Origin: Amycolatopsis deserti
GTDB lineage: Bacteria; Actinomycetota; Actinomycetes; Mycobacteriales; Pseudonocardiaceae
NCBI RefSeq assembly: GCF_014653945.1
Contig: NZ_BNAU01000002.1
Coordinates: 303,910 to 367,909, forward strand
Length of the DNA stretch: 64,000 bases
Reading direction: 5' to 3'
The notes below the pieces were generated by a model. The model saw nothing but the letters and a program-made list of their open reading frames with translations, was not told the origin of the DNA and did not search any database. Position numbers and translations under genes: made by a program. Positions 10,894-19,478 of this stretch are shown here, piece after piece. The number at the start of each line of letters is the position of its first letter. Position 1 is the stretch's first letter.

Positions 10894-11682
10894 ATGGAGC
10901 CGATGGACGACGAGAAGACGAGTCAGAACCACATCCAGGGCCTGGAACGCGGCCTGGCGGTGCTCACCGCGTTCGACGCCGACCGTCCGAACCCGACAGT
11001 GGCCGAGCTCGCGACGGCGACCGGGCTGTCCCGACCGGTCGTGCGCCGGGTCCTGTTGACCTTGCAACGACTCGGTTACGTGGCCTCGTCTGGCCCACAT
11101 TGGACTTTGACGCCGCGGGTGCTGTCCATCGGCCAGCACTACACCGCCACGCACGCCCTCACCGAACTGGCCCAGCCGCACTTGATGCGACAGGCCGAGC
11201 GGACCGGGGAGTCGGCCACCCTCGCGGTGATGGACGGCAACGAAGTCGTCTACATCGCGCGAGTGCCGGTACGCCGGGTGTTGAGCGTGACCGTGTCCCC
11301 CGGCACGCGTGTCCCCGTGCACGCGACGTCCCTGGGCCGGGTGCTGCTGGCGTGGGAACCGGACGAGCGGGTCGACGAGGTGATCGCCGAATGCGGCCTC
11401 CCTCGACTCACCCCCCACACCGTCACCGATCCGGCCGAGTTCCGCGAGATCCTGACGCGCGTCCGGGAACAGGGGTGGTCGCTGGTGGTGAACGAACGCG
11501 AGGAGGGGCTCATCTCGCTGTCGGCACCCGTGCGCGACCACCACGGCCGGGTCATCGCCGCGGTCGCCTCCTCCACCTCGACCGGGCGCACCACGCCGGA
11601 CCGGATGCGCGAGGAGGTGGTCCCCGTGCTGCTCGAGACCGCGAAGGCGATCAGCGGCGAACTGGGGCACGAACGCGGGTGA
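10894..11682 (+). CDS. IclR-family transcriptional regulator of the phenol/catechol operon
   Basis: 262 aa. Winged helix-turn-helix at about residues 15-75 (LERGLAVLTAF, PTVAELATATGLSRPVVRR), then an IclR effector-binding domain (VYIARVPVRRVLSV, GTRVPVHATSLGRVLLA, SAPVRDHHGRVIAA). Sequence style is that of the PcaR/PcaU/CatR-like regulators that respond to aromatic catabolites. It is divergent from pheA2, with a shared repeat-containing gap of about 100 bases. ATG at 10894 follows GAGG; an alternative ATG at 10903 is possible. Confidence 0.92.
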   Translation: MEPMDDEKTSQNHIQGLERGLAVLTAFDADRPNPTVAELATATGLSRPVVRRVLLTLQRLGYVASSGPHWTLTPRVLSIGQHYTATHALTELAQPHLMRQAERTGESATLAVMDGNEVVYIARVPVRRVLSVTVSPGTRVPVHATSLGRVLLAWEPDERVDEVIAECGLPRLTPHTVTDPAEFREILTRVREQGWSLVVNEREEGLISLSAPVRDHHGRVIAAVASSTSTGRTTPDRMREEVVPVLLETAKAISGELGHERG

Positions 11683-11767
11683 CCCGGCGGTCCGCGGCCG
11701 GCGGGAACGCCCCGGCCCAGGGCCGGCGGCATGCGCGCACTCGCCATGCTCACGCCTCCTCGTGCCT

Positions 11768-11779
11768 GAACGAACGTTC
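11768..11779. promoter_or_regulatory. TetR-type operator GAACG-AA-CGTTC
   Basis: Inverted repeat GAACGAACGTTC about 55 bases upstream of the TetR gene at 11835. It has the same arms as the sites at 5700 and 12498, which suggests autoregulation. The preceding ~80 bases (11683-11767) hold only GC-rich inverted repeats. Confidence 0.55.
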
Positions 11780-11834
11780 TTACTCCAGCGAACCAGTCGC
11801 TCGGAGGTCCGTCAAGAACGTGTAATCTCGCCGG

Positions 11835-12452
11835 ATGAACAGTCGTTCTGCTGCTGCCGCGCTGATCAGCGAAACCGGCCGGGGCACCAAGGCGGCGATC
11901 CTCAACGCAGCCCTGGCCGCGTTCGGGGAAAAGGGCTTCAACGGCGCCTCGACACGCGATGTGGCCGCCGGCGCCGGAACCAGCCTGTCCAACCTCTACA
12001 ACTACTTCCCGTCGAAGTCGCACCTGCTCGCCGAACTGCTCCAGCGGGCCAACGACGAGCTTCTGAACCGCACCAGCACCGCGGTCCAGGCCGCCGGGGA
12101 CGACCCAGCCGACCGGATGCGGGAAGCGGTCAAGGCCTACGTCGGGTTCGTCGTGGACCACCAGACGGCAGCGCTGGTCGCCATCAGCGAGATCCGCTAC
12201 CTGCACGGCGAGCACCGGGAGCGGGTCGTCCGCGCCCGCGACAGCACCCAGGCCATCTTCGGGGAGATCATTTCCGAGGGCGTCGCCCAGGGCCGGTTCA
12301 CCACCCCCTACCCCGATGGCGCCGCACGGAACATCGTGTCGATGTGCTCGGCGATCTCCACCTGGTACCGCGCCGGGGGACGTCTCTCCCGGAAGGCCCT
12401 CGCCGAGCAGCACGCCCGGTACGCGCTCGCCCTGCTCGAAACCCGCGACTGA
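11835..12452 (+). CDS. TetR-family transcriptional regulator
   Basis: 205 aa. The N-terminal helix-turn-helix lies at about 20-65 (KAAILNAALAAFGEKGF, STRDVAAGAGTSLSNLYNYF). The C-terminal ligand domain is of a common actinobacterial type (EIRYLHGEHRERV). GAACG-NN-CGTTC operators sit upstream of it (11768), downstream in front of the SnoaL gene (12498) and in front of the transporter operon (5700), so it probably represses all three. ATG at 11835 gives a full HTH; no strong Shine-Dalgarno is visible. Confidence 0.9.
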   Translation: MNSRSAAAALISETGRGTKAAILNAALAAFGEKGFNGASTRDVAAGAGTSLSNLYNYFPSKSHLLAELLQRANDELLNRTSTAVQAAGDDPADRMREAVKAYVGFVVDHQTAALVAISEIRYLHGEHRERVVRARDSTQAIFGEIISEGVAQGRFTTPYPDGAARNIVSMCSAISTWYRAGGRLSRKALAEQHARYALALLETRD

Positions 12453-12497
12453 CCGCGGGCACTCCTTGCCAACCGGGTCCGCCCCCACCTATCGTCT

Positions 12498-12509
12498 GAA
12501 CGATCGTTC
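12498..12509. promoter_or_regulatory. TetR-type operator GAACG-AT-CGTTC
   Basis: Perfect 12-base palindrome (GAACGATCGTTC), 28 bases upstream of the SnoaL gene start. Third member of the set with 5700 and 11768. Confidence 0.6.
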
Positions 12510-12537
12510 GTACTGAGGCGGAGAGCAGGGAGGCGGC

Positions 12538-13026
12538 ATGGGTGACCTGGAGGCCAGGATCCGGCGGCTCGAAGACGTCCAGGAGATCGGCCAGCTGCGT
12601 GCGCGGTACTGCCAGTACCTCGACGACGGGCGCTGGGACGAGCTCGCCGGCCTGTTCACCGAGGAGGGCCGGTTCGTCGGCCTGTCCACCGCCAGCGGGC
12701 GCAGTGAACTGCGGACGTTCTTCGCGGGTCTGCAGCGCGGTCCGCTCACCGCGTGGTGGCACTTCAGCGCCAACGAGACGGTGACGGTCGACGGTGACAC
12801 CGCCACCGGGGAAACCTGGCTGTACCAGCCCTGCGTGGTCGACGGCGAGGCCCAGGTGGCCGCGGGCCGCTACACCGATTCGCTGGAGCGCCAGGACGGG
12901 AGGTGGCTGTTCACCGAGCGCAAGGTCACCTTCTTCTGGTGGGTCCCCCTGACCGCCGGGTGGGACTCAGGGAGAATCGGCTGGGCCCCGGCCGGCGGGG
13001 CGCTGGACCCTCGCTACCGGCGATGA
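12538..13026 (+). CDS. SnoaL-like (NTF2 fold) protein
   Basis: 162 aa SnoaL-4 type protein: IRRLEDVQEIGQLRARYCQY start, GRWDELAGLFTEEGRF and a C-terminal VTFFWWVPL. These cone-fold proteins include small dehydratases, isomerases and ring-hydroxylation beta-subunit relatives; the reaction here cannot be assigned. ATG at 12538 has GGGAGG 5 bases upstream. The operator at 12498 links it to the TetR encoded just before. Confidence 0.85.
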   Translation: MGDLEARIRRLEDVQEIGQLRARYCQYLDDGRWDELAGLFTEEGRFVGLSTASGRSELRTFFAGLQRGPLTAWWHFSANETVTVDGDTATGETWLYQPCVVDGEAQVAAGRYTDSLERQDGRWLFTERKVTFFWWVPLTAGWDSGRIGWAPAGGALDPRYRR

Positions 13027-13199
13027 GCGTTGCACGACGCACTCGGCGTCGCGCTCCCACACTCGGCTGAGGTGGCCCCGGACAGGAGACACGCCGCTCC
13101 GCGCCAAGCCGAGGTCGGCGACGGGCTGACCGGCGGGTGCCCGCCCCGGAGGTCGTGCCGGCCCAGCACGTCCTGCCCTGCCCTGCGGGGTGCCGGCGG

Positions 13200-14090
13200 A
13201 TCATTTCGTTCCCCGGGTGACTTCGCGCCGAGCCGGTTCAACCGTCCGGTGAGGCCGGAGGACGAGGTCAGCATCTCCGCGCGCACCGTGAGGCCGTGCA
13301 GTCGTGTATCCGAGCGATCGCCGAGGGAGAACTGTTCCAGGCCAACATCTGCACGCGCTTCCACGGCGTCTTCGACGGCTGCGCGAGTGAGTTGTTTGCG
13401 GTCGGGACCGCCGCGACCCGCGCCCGGCGCTCGGCGTACCTCCCGGGCGACTGGGGGCGATCGTGTCGCTGTCGCCGGAACTGTTCGTGAGGCGACGTGG
13501 GCGCCACGTCCGATCGAGTCCGATCAAGGGCACCTTGTCGCGGCGAGGGCCCGCCGATGCCGGCAACGCGGTCGCATTGCGACGGTCCCTGAAGGACATC
13601 GCGGAGAACGTGATGATCACCGACCTCGTGCGCAACGACCTCGGCCGGGTCAGCCGAGCCGGCTCGGTGAAAGTGCCCGAATTCCTCATCGTGCGCGAAG
13701 CGCCCAGGGGTCTGGCACCTCGAATTCACCGTGGAAGGGCACCTCGGCGCGGATGTCGACGACGCCAGGCTTCTGCGCGCGGTGTTCCCCTCGGGATCGG
13801 TGACCGGTGCACCGAAAATCCGGGCGCTCGAACTCATCGCCGAGGTCGAACGGGAGCCGCGCGGGGTCTACTGTGGAGCCGTCGGGCTGGTCTCGCCCAT
13901 CGCCGGGACGGAACTCAACGTCGCGATCCGGACACTCGAACTGCACCCGGGTGGCGGGGGTGATTACCTCGTCGACCTCGGTGTCGGTGGGGGCATCACC
14001 GCGGACTCCGATCCGGACGCGGAGTGGGCCGAGTGCTTGCACAAGGCCGCTCCTCTGGAGACCCTCATGCTGGGTCGCCACCGGCTGCCG
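13200..14090 (+). pseudogene. Broken chorismate-binding enzyme gene (PabB/TrpE-like), several frameshifts
   Basis: Pieces of one chorismate-utilising enzyme lie in order in changing frames. AEGELFQANICTRF is at about 13321-13362. SPELFVRR, SSPIKGTLSRRGPA and DIAENVMITDLVRNDLGRV are in a second frame at about 13469-13700. FPSGSVTGAPKIRALELI, GVYCGAVGLVSP and a DPDAEWAECLHKAA end follow in a third stretch at about 13780-14050. An upstream piece around 13215-13270 (SRFNRPVRPEDEV) seems to be in yet another frame. About 290 residues remain of the usual ~450. At least two, probably three, frameshifts and the missing N-terminus make it non-functional. The 170 bases before it show nothing recognisable. 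Confidence 0.8.
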
Positions 14091-14175
14091 GCGACGAGGC
14101 GGCGGGATGAAGCAACGCGACGTCCCGCTGCGCCGCGCCGCGCAAACCAGGCTGCCGGCGGTGACCACCGAAGGG

Positions 14176-14590
14176 TCAGCCCAGCACGCGTAGCGCCTGG
14201 TCGACCGGCGCGCGCAGCCGTTGCAGGTCGTGGCCGGCGCGGTGGCGTACCCGCAGCCCGGCGAGGGTGGTGAACAGCAGGTCGGCGGTGGCCTCCGCGT
14301 CGAGGTCGGCAGCCAGTTCACCGGCGGCGATCCCGCGGCGCAACAACGCGGCGATCGCGGCAATCGTGCCGTGGAATGCCGCATCCACGCGCCGAGTGGT
14401 TTCCGGGTCGTCCGTGCCCTCGGTGGCGGTGTGGATGACCAGACAGCCCGGCAAGTCGGTGAGCTCGACCATCGAGCAGAGCCAATCGCGCAACACGAGG
14501 CGGACGGGCCGGTCGTCCTCCAGTGCGGCGGTGCAGCGTGCGGACTCCGACGCCTGGTAGTGGTCCAGAGCGCGTGATGGGGAAAACCCT
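14176..14590 (-). pseudogene. TetR-family regulator fragment lacking the DNA-binding domain
   Basis: The C-terminal ~130 residues of a TetR regulator are readable (ALDHYQASESARCTAALEDD, WLCSMVELTDLPGCLVIHTA, LLFTTLAGLRVRHRAGHD). Upstream the frame runs into the 3' part of the HxlR gene with no helix-turn-helix, so the N-terminal third has been lost. Probably a relic left by the same rearrangements that broke the neighbouring chorismate enzyme gene. Confidence 0.72.
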
Positions 14591-14603
14591 TGCCCTGCCG
14601 CCG

Positions 14604-15101
14604 TCAGCTCGCCTGGGCAGCCGATACCCCGTCTGCGGCCCCCAGCGTGGCGTCGTCGGTCCTCCGGGCGGTCAGCTGTGCGGGCGGCACACACTGACCG
14701 TCCGCTGTGACGAAAGCCAGTTGGGCGGCCGTCCCCGTGTCTTCCAGGGTGAAGCGTGGCGAGGTGCCGCCGGGACGCGGCCGGTACGCGCGGCCCCAGC
14801 TCGCCAGGGCCGCCATGACCACGTTCAGGCTGCGGCCGGCTTCGGTGAGCACGTACTCCTCCCTGGCCCGCAGCCCCGGTTCCCGATAGGTCCGCCGCTC
14901 CATGAGCCCCTCGTCCACCAGCTGTGCGAGCCGTTTGGCCAGGATGTTCGGCGCGATTCCCAGCTCCTCCCGGAACTCCTGGAACCGTGTCGAGCCCGCC
15001 AGCATCGCCTCCCGGACGATCAGCAGCGTCCAGCTGTCGCCGAGCACCTGCAGCGTCCGGGCGATGGAGCAAGTCGAGTCCTTGCCGAGCGTCTTGGGCA
15101 C
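14604..15101 (-). CDS. HxlR-family transcriptional regulator
   Basis: 165 aa. Winged-helix HxlR domain spans about 8-105: CSIARTLQVLGDSWTLLIVR, REELGIAPNILAKRLAQLVDEG and YVLTEAGRSL. The Cys near the N-terminus (DSTCSIAR) is the usual redox-sensitive position in HxlR proteins. A ~55-residue tail follows the core domain. GTG at 15101 is preferred because the domain begins directly after it; the in-frame extension upstream looks non-coding. It is divergent from the PEP-mutase-like gene at 15314, which it may regulate. Confidence 0.87.
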   Translation of the reverse strand: MPKTLGKDSTCSIARTLQVLGDSWTLLIVREAMLAGSTRFQEFREELGIAPNILAKRLAQLVDEGLMERRTYREPGLRAREEYVLTEAGRSLNVVMAALASWGRAYRPRPGGTSPRFTLEDTGTAAQLAFVTADGQCVPPAQLTARRTDDATLGAADGVSAAQAS

Positions 15102-15224
15102 GCCACGATCGTACCCACTTGAGTAGCTCCGAGCTAGCCAGCTGGACACGGGGCCGGCACAGCCCACCACTCGAGGAACTGAGCCGCCCTCGCTGGGTTG
15201 CACGAAGAAATCCAGCAATGCTAG

Positions 15225-15239
15225 CTTGCTGAAAGCAAG
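15225..15239. promoter_or_regulatory. Candidate HxlR operator CTTGCT-GAA-AGCAAG
   Basis: Perfect 6+6 inverted repeat in the divergent gap between the HxlR gene and the 15314 gene, 75 bases upstream of the latter. No other clear symmetric element of this quality is in the gap. Assignment to HxlR is by position. Confidence 0.45.
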
Positions 15240-15313
15240 TCAGCAGCCTTGCGGCACCCCCAGCGCGCCACGGGCGTGCGAACCGTCCGCACTTCGCATC
15301 AAGGAGCCCCATC

Positions 15314-16195
15314 GTGCCGTCGACCCCAGCCCAGCGCCGTGCGGCCTTCGCCGAGCTCGTCCGGTCCCCCGCGCCACTCGTGCTCCCGGGCGCCTATGAC
15401 GCCTTCACCGCGAAGCTCGTCGAGCGCGCCGGTTTCCCCGCGACCTACCTCGGCAGTTTCGCCGCCGCCGCGAGCACGTTCGGCGAGCCGGACGTCGGGC
15501 TGATCACGATGACCGAAATGGTGGACGCGGCGCGCCGGATCGTCGAGGCGACCGAGCTGCCCGTCCTGGTGGACGGCGAGAACGGCTTCTACGAGCCCGA
15601 GAACATCTGGCGGACGGTCCGGGCCTTCGAGGCTGCCGGCGTAGTGGGCATCCACATCGAGGACAACCTCGGCGGCAAGCACACATCGCGACCGGCGGGG
15701 CTGATGTCTCCCGAGCGGATGGCGAAGCGCATCCGCGCGGCGGTGGACGCCCGCACGGATCCGACCTTCCAGATCATCGCACGGTCGGACGCGGCCTGGG
15801 TTTACCGGGACATCGACGACGCCGTCAGCCGCCTGCAGAGCTGTGTCGCGGCCGGGGCTGACGCCGTTTTCGCTCCCGCGATCCCCGCGGCCAAGCTGAA
15901 GCAGGTCCGCTCGCGCATCGACGCCCCCGTCATGGTGGCCGCGGACGTGTTCGACGCTCCGGGCGGCGACCGCCCCGGCAGCACGCTCGCGGAGTACGCC
16001 GACGCGGGAGCGGACATCCTCCTGCTGTGGTACAGCCTCATCGGCGCGGCGGCCAAGAGCGTCACAGCGGTTCTCGACGCACTCAAGGAAGGCCGGGAGG
16101 TCGCCGACCTTGGCGACCTGATGCTGGGGCAGCACACCTTTGAGTCCCTCATGGACTACGCGGCCTATGAGCGACGCGCCGCCCGTTATCAGTGA
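15314..16195 (+). CDS. Isocitrate lyase / PEP mutase superfamily enzyme
   Basis: 293 aa TIM-barrel. LVLPGAYDAFTAKLVERAG, VLVDGENGFYEPENIWRT and VGIHIEDNLGGK are the superfamily's substrate and Mg loop positions. The usual DADxGYG and KKCGH motifs are replaced (DGENGFY, no KxCGH). Classical isocitrate or methylisocitrate lyase activity is therefore unlikely; oxaloacetate-decarboxylase or C-C lyase-like chemistry is more probable. GTG at 15314 has AAGGAG 7 bases upstream. It likely forms an operon with the amidohydrolase 49 bases downstream. Confidence 0.85.
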   Translation: MPSTPAQRRAAFAELVRSPAPLVLPGAYDAFTAKLVERAGFPATYLGSFAAAASTFGEPDVGLITMTEMVDAARRIVEATELPVLVDGENGFYEPENIWRTVRAFEAAGVVGIHIEDNLGGKHTSRPAGLMSPERMAKRIRAAVDARTDPTFQIIARSDAAWVYRDIDDAVSRLQSCVAAGADAVFAPAIPAAKLKQVRSRIDAPVMVAADVFDAPGGDRPGSTLAEYADAGADILLLWYSLIGAAAKSVTAVLDALKEGREVADLGDLMLGQHTFESLMDYAAYERRAARYQ

Positions 16196-16244
16196 CGCCC
16201 CAGCCCCCGCATTCCCGGTCCGTTCTCACGAAAGGCGGCAACCC

Positions 16245-17558
16245 ATGAGCAAGGACAAACCCCTCGCAACGACCGCGTTCACCGACGCGCGGGTGATCGT
16301 AGGCGACGGCACCACGGTTGTCGACAACGCCGTGATCACTGTCCAAGATGGACGAATCACCGGCCTCAGCCAGGCCCCGGCCGGCGACCTCACCGGCGCG
16401 ACCGTGGTCTCGTTGCGGGGCAAAACAGTCATTCCCACGCTGGTCAACCCGCACGGGCACATCGGCTACATGCGAGGTACTGTCTGCGATCAGGGCTTCT
16501 ATTCGCGCGAGAACATCCTCGACCACCTCCGCCGGTTCGTCTACTACGGGATAAGCACGTTCCAGTGCCTCGGGACCGACCGGAACGGCATCGAGATCGC
16601 CATCCGCGACGAGCAACGCTCCGGAACCCTTGACGACCCGGACCTGGCGACCTTCTTCACCGCGGGCTCTGGCCTCGTCGCGGCGCCCGGCCCCGGGCAG
16701 GCCAGTGGTGCGCCGTTCTTCGCCGTCGACGCGGTTCACCAGGTGACCGACCCGGCGGACGGCCGGGCCTTCGTGCGCGAGCTCGCGGGGCGGAAGGTCG
16801 ACGCGGTGAAGTTCTGGATCGACGACCGGGGTGGTGCCGCGGCCAAGCTGTCGCCGGAAGCGTGCCGGGAGATCGTCGACGAAGCCCACCAGCACGGGAT
16901 CAAGGCCGCGGCGCACATCTACACCGCCGAAGACGCCAAGGTCGCGCTCGACGCCGGTGCCGACATCCTCGCCCACATGCCCCGCAGCCCTGCCCCGGAC
17001 CAGGAGCTGATCGAACGGCTCATCGAGCGCGACACCGCGGTCTTCACCTCGATGAGCGTGCAGGGCCCGACGCGCACCGAATGGCTGGACGATCCGGCGG
17101 TGCGGGAGACGCTGCCGGCCACCGCCATCGAGGAGCTGCGTGGCCGCATGCAGGCGCGAGGCGGGGAGCCACTGTTCGACACCGGTGAGACCTACCGCCG
17201 CCTGCAGGAGAACTTCGCCACCCTGCACCAAGCCGGCGTCCGGCTCGTCTACTCGGCCGACACGGGCCTGCTCGCGCAGCTCCCCGGGCTCGCCGAGCAC
17301 CGGGAGCTCGAAGCGCTGGTCGAGGCGGGCCTGTCCCCGATCGAGGCGATCGAGTTCGCCACCCGGCGCTCGTCCCACCTGCTGGGGCTGACCGACCGGG
17401 GGACCATCGAGGTCGGCAAGCGGGCCGATCTGCTGGTCCTCGACGCCGACCCACGCGCGGACATCACCAACACCCGCCGCATCGCCGATGTCGTGCTCGG
17501 GGGGCGGGTCGTGGACCGCGAACGCCTGCGGCGGCAGTGGCGAACCGACAGCGAGTGA
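16245..17558 (+). CDS. Amidohydrolase-family metal-dependent hydrolase
   Basis: 437 aa amidohydrolase (imidazolonepropionase/prolidase-like arrangement). Metal ligands visible: H70 and H72 in NPHGHIGY, later His in AAHIYTAED and LAHMPR, and the Asp in YSADTGL. The C-terminal GTIEVGKRADLLVLDADP strand is the family's beta-sandwich return. It could hydrolyse an amide, lactam or lactone, or act as a decarboxylase; no finer call is possible. ATG at 16245 with AAAGGCGG upstream is preferred over an in-frame extension to 16140 that overlaps the previous gene. Confidence 0.88.
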   Translation: MSKDKPLATTAFTDARVIVGDGTTVVDNAVITVQDGRITGLSQAPAGDLTGATVVSLRGKTVIPTLVNPHGHIGYMRGTVCDQGFYSRENILDHLRRFVYYGISTFQCLGTDRNGIEIAIRDEQRSGTLDDPDLATFFTAGSGLVAAPGPGQASGAPFFAVDAVHQVTDPADGRAFVRELAGRKVDAVKFWIDDRGGAAAKLSPEACREIVDEAHQHGIKAAAHIYTAEDAKVALDAGADILAHMPRSPAPDQELIERLIERDTAVFTSMSVQGPTRTEWLDDPAVRETLPATAIEELRGRMQARGGEPLFDTGETYRRLQENFATLHQAGVRLVYSADTGLLAQLPGLAEHRELEALVEAGLSPIEAIEFATRRSSHLLGLTDRGTIEVGKRADLLVLDADPRADITNTRRIADVVLGGRVVDRERLRRQWRTDSE

Positions 17559-18062
17559 CCCGTCGCCCGATCGACGCCCCGTGCGGTCACCCGCGGTGCC
17601 AGCCGCTCGTAAGTGCGACCAGCCGAGCACGGTTCCCTGCCGGGCCATCACACCCCCTCCAGCCAGATGGGCACGCCCACGGCAATGTGACCGGTGAACT
17701 CCGTGCGGCCTGTCGTCGAAGTCCCGCACGTGGGCCACCGGACCGCCTCGGACCCCACCGTGATGCCTGGACCACCTCGTCGCGGGCATTGCGGCCACCA
17801 CCGTCCCACCGGAGCCGAAATGCACGGCCATCCGCTTTCCTTCAGTGCCTTGTACCGACCGGTCAATATGCATATAGTTCAGACAACGACGCGCACCATT
17901 GCTCCCCTGGATCTGGGCGCGTCGTTTGCCTCCTGCTCAAGCTCTCATGCGGGGCAGGCGGCATCCACCCGGCCCGGCACCACCGCCAGGAACGGATCAG
18001 ATCGACCTGTACAAAGCGCCGCGTGGTGAAGCGAATCTCCCCCGAAGTCGTTGGAGGTAATG
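17559..18062. other. Non-coding stretch between amidohydrolase and MHS transporter
   Basis: No convincing gene. Short minus-strand frames between about 17590 and 17870 read like a worn remnant but match nothing I recognise. The only clear elements are the operator-like site at 17851-17866 and the palindrome ATATGCATAT directly after it (17866-17875). Confidence 0.5.
17850..17866. promoter_or_regulatory. CCGATCGG-type operator variant (TGTACCGACCGGTCAA)
   Basis: Imperfect inverted repeat resembling the TNNACCGATCGGTNNA sites of the 24-39 kb region, about 200 bases upstream of the MHS transporter. Weaker than the other members. Confidence 0.4.
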
Positions 18063-19340
18063 ATGGTGGTCGAGCAACAACAGGCGGCGCGGATCAATCC
18101 CGCGCGCGTGGCCTTCGCCAGCTTCGTCGGCACGGCGATCGAGTGGTACGACTTCTTCCTGTTCGGTTCGGCGGCGACCCTGGTGTTCAACACCCAGTTC
18201 TTCCCCACCCTGAGCCCGTTGGCCGGGACTCTCGCGGCCTTCGCGACGTTCGGCGTCGCGTTCGTCGCGCGCCCGCTGGGCGGTATCGTGTTCGGGCACT
18301 TCGGCGATCGCCTCGGCCGGAAGCGGATGCTGATCCTGTCCCTGTTGTTGATGGGCGGCGGGACGGTCGCTATCGGCGTGTTGCCCACCTACGCCCAGAT
18401 CGGCCTCGCCGCGCCTCTCCTGCTGGTTCTCGTGCGGCTGATCCAGGGCTTCGCGGTCGGCGGCGAATGGGGCGGCGCCGTGCTGATGGCGGTGGAGCAC
18501 GCTCCGCCGCGGCGGCGGGCCTTCTACGGCAGCTGGCCGCAGGCGGGCGTGCCGGCCGGGCTCGTGCTGTCGGCCGCGGCGTTCCTCGCGGTGCAACAGC
18601 TGCCGAAGGACCAACTGTTGTCCTGGGGCTGGCGCCTGCCGTTCCTGGCCAGCACGGTGCTCATCGCGGTCGGCTTTTACGTGCGTTCCCGCCTCAGCGA
18701 GTCGCCTGAGTTCGAGCAGGTGTCGCAGGCCCGGGAAGTGTCGAAATTCCCGCTGAAGGACACCCTGCGACGTTCCCCCCGCTCCGTTCTCGTCGGTCTG
18801 TTCGCCCAAGCCGCTTCCAACATCCCCTTCTACGTGGTGACCGTGTTCGTGCTGTCGTACGGCCCCGGCGAGGTCGGCATCTCTCGCAGCACGGTCCTGA
18901 CCTGCTTGATCGTCGCCTCGTTGCTGGACATTGCCGCAGTGCCGCTGGTCGCCGTCCTCGCCGACCGCATCGGCAGGCGGAACATCCTGCTGGCTGGGGC
19001 GGTCTACTCGGCCCTCGCCGCGTTCCCGTTCTTCTGGCTGATCGACAGCGGCGCCCCCGCTGCGGTGCTCATCGCGATGTTCCTGTTCGCCTGCGTCGGG
19101 CACGCGCTGAGCTACAGCGCCATGGCCGGCTTCCTGGCTGAGCTGTTCGACGCCGAGCACCGCTACACCGGCGTCTCGGTCGCGTACCAAGTGGGCGGGC
19201 TGATCACCAGCGGGCCGGCGCCGTTCATCGCCGCCGCCCTGTTCGCCGGCTTCGGTGGCTCCTGGGTGATCTCCCTCTACATCGTCCTCGCGTGCGCGAT
19301 CACGTTCACCGCGCTCCTGTTCACGCCGCGCCGGCACTGA
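18063..19340 (+). CDS. MFS transporter, MHS family
   Basis: 425 aa, 12 predicted membrane helices. Family signature FASFVGTAIEWYDFFLFGSAA near the N-terminus, and GDRLGRKRML in the loop between helices 2 and 3. ATG at 18063 is preferred: GGAGG ends 5 bases before it, whereas ATG at 18060 and TTG at 18051 are too close to or overlap that site. With the PEP-mutase-like enzyme and amidohydrolase upstream it may form a small organic-acid uptake and degradation unit; substrate unknown. Confidence 0.92.
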   Translation: MVVEQQQAARINPARVAFASFVGTAIEWYDFFLFGSAATLVFNTQFFPTLSPLAGTLAAFATFGVAFVARPLGGIVFGHFGDRLGRKRMLILSLLLMGGGTVAIGVLPTYAQIGLAAPLLLVLVRLIQGFAVGGEWGGAVLMAVEHAPPRRRAFYGSWPQAGVPAGLVLSAAAFLAVQQLPKDQLLSWGWRLPFLASTVLIAVGFYVRSRLSESPEFEQVSQAREVSKFPLKDTLRRSPRSVLVGLFAQAASNIPFYVVTVFVLSYGPGEVGISRSTVLTCLIVASLLDIAAVPLVAVLADRIGRRNILLAGAVYSALAAFPFFWLIDSGAPAAVLIAMFLFACVGHALSYSAMAGFLAELFDAEHRYTGVSVAYQVGGLITSGPAPFIAAALFAGFGGSWVISLYIVLACAITFTALLFTPRRH

Positions 19341-19373
19341 ACGGCGGCCCACGGCCTCGGGCGACGTGTCACG

Positions 19374-19450
19374 GTGATGGATGTCGCCCAGGCCGCGGGC
19401 GCGTCGCAGGCGACGGTTTCCTATGCGCTCAGCGGCATTCCGCCCGCCAG
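19374..19450 (+). pseudogene. LacI-family regulator stub (DNA-binding domain only)
   Basis: The frame starting GTG-ATG reads MDVAQAAGASQATVSYALSG, the helix-turn-helix and hinge start of a LacI regulator. Similarity ends near 19450 and no effector domain follows. It looks like a 5' relic truncated by the rearrangement that brought the TetR gene next to it. Confidence 0.65.
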
Positions 19451-19478
19451 GGGCGAACGAGCCGACTGGGTCGGGGAC

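Noticed and set aside
13463..13963. A single functional gene for the PabB-like middle part
   Set aside because: Conserved PabB segments continue in other frames before and after; the frame itself ends in unrelated sequence.
17587..17873. Small minus-strand genes between amidohydrolase and transporter
   Set aside because: Three overlapping short frames with no ribosome site, no motif and no single frame that holds a domain.
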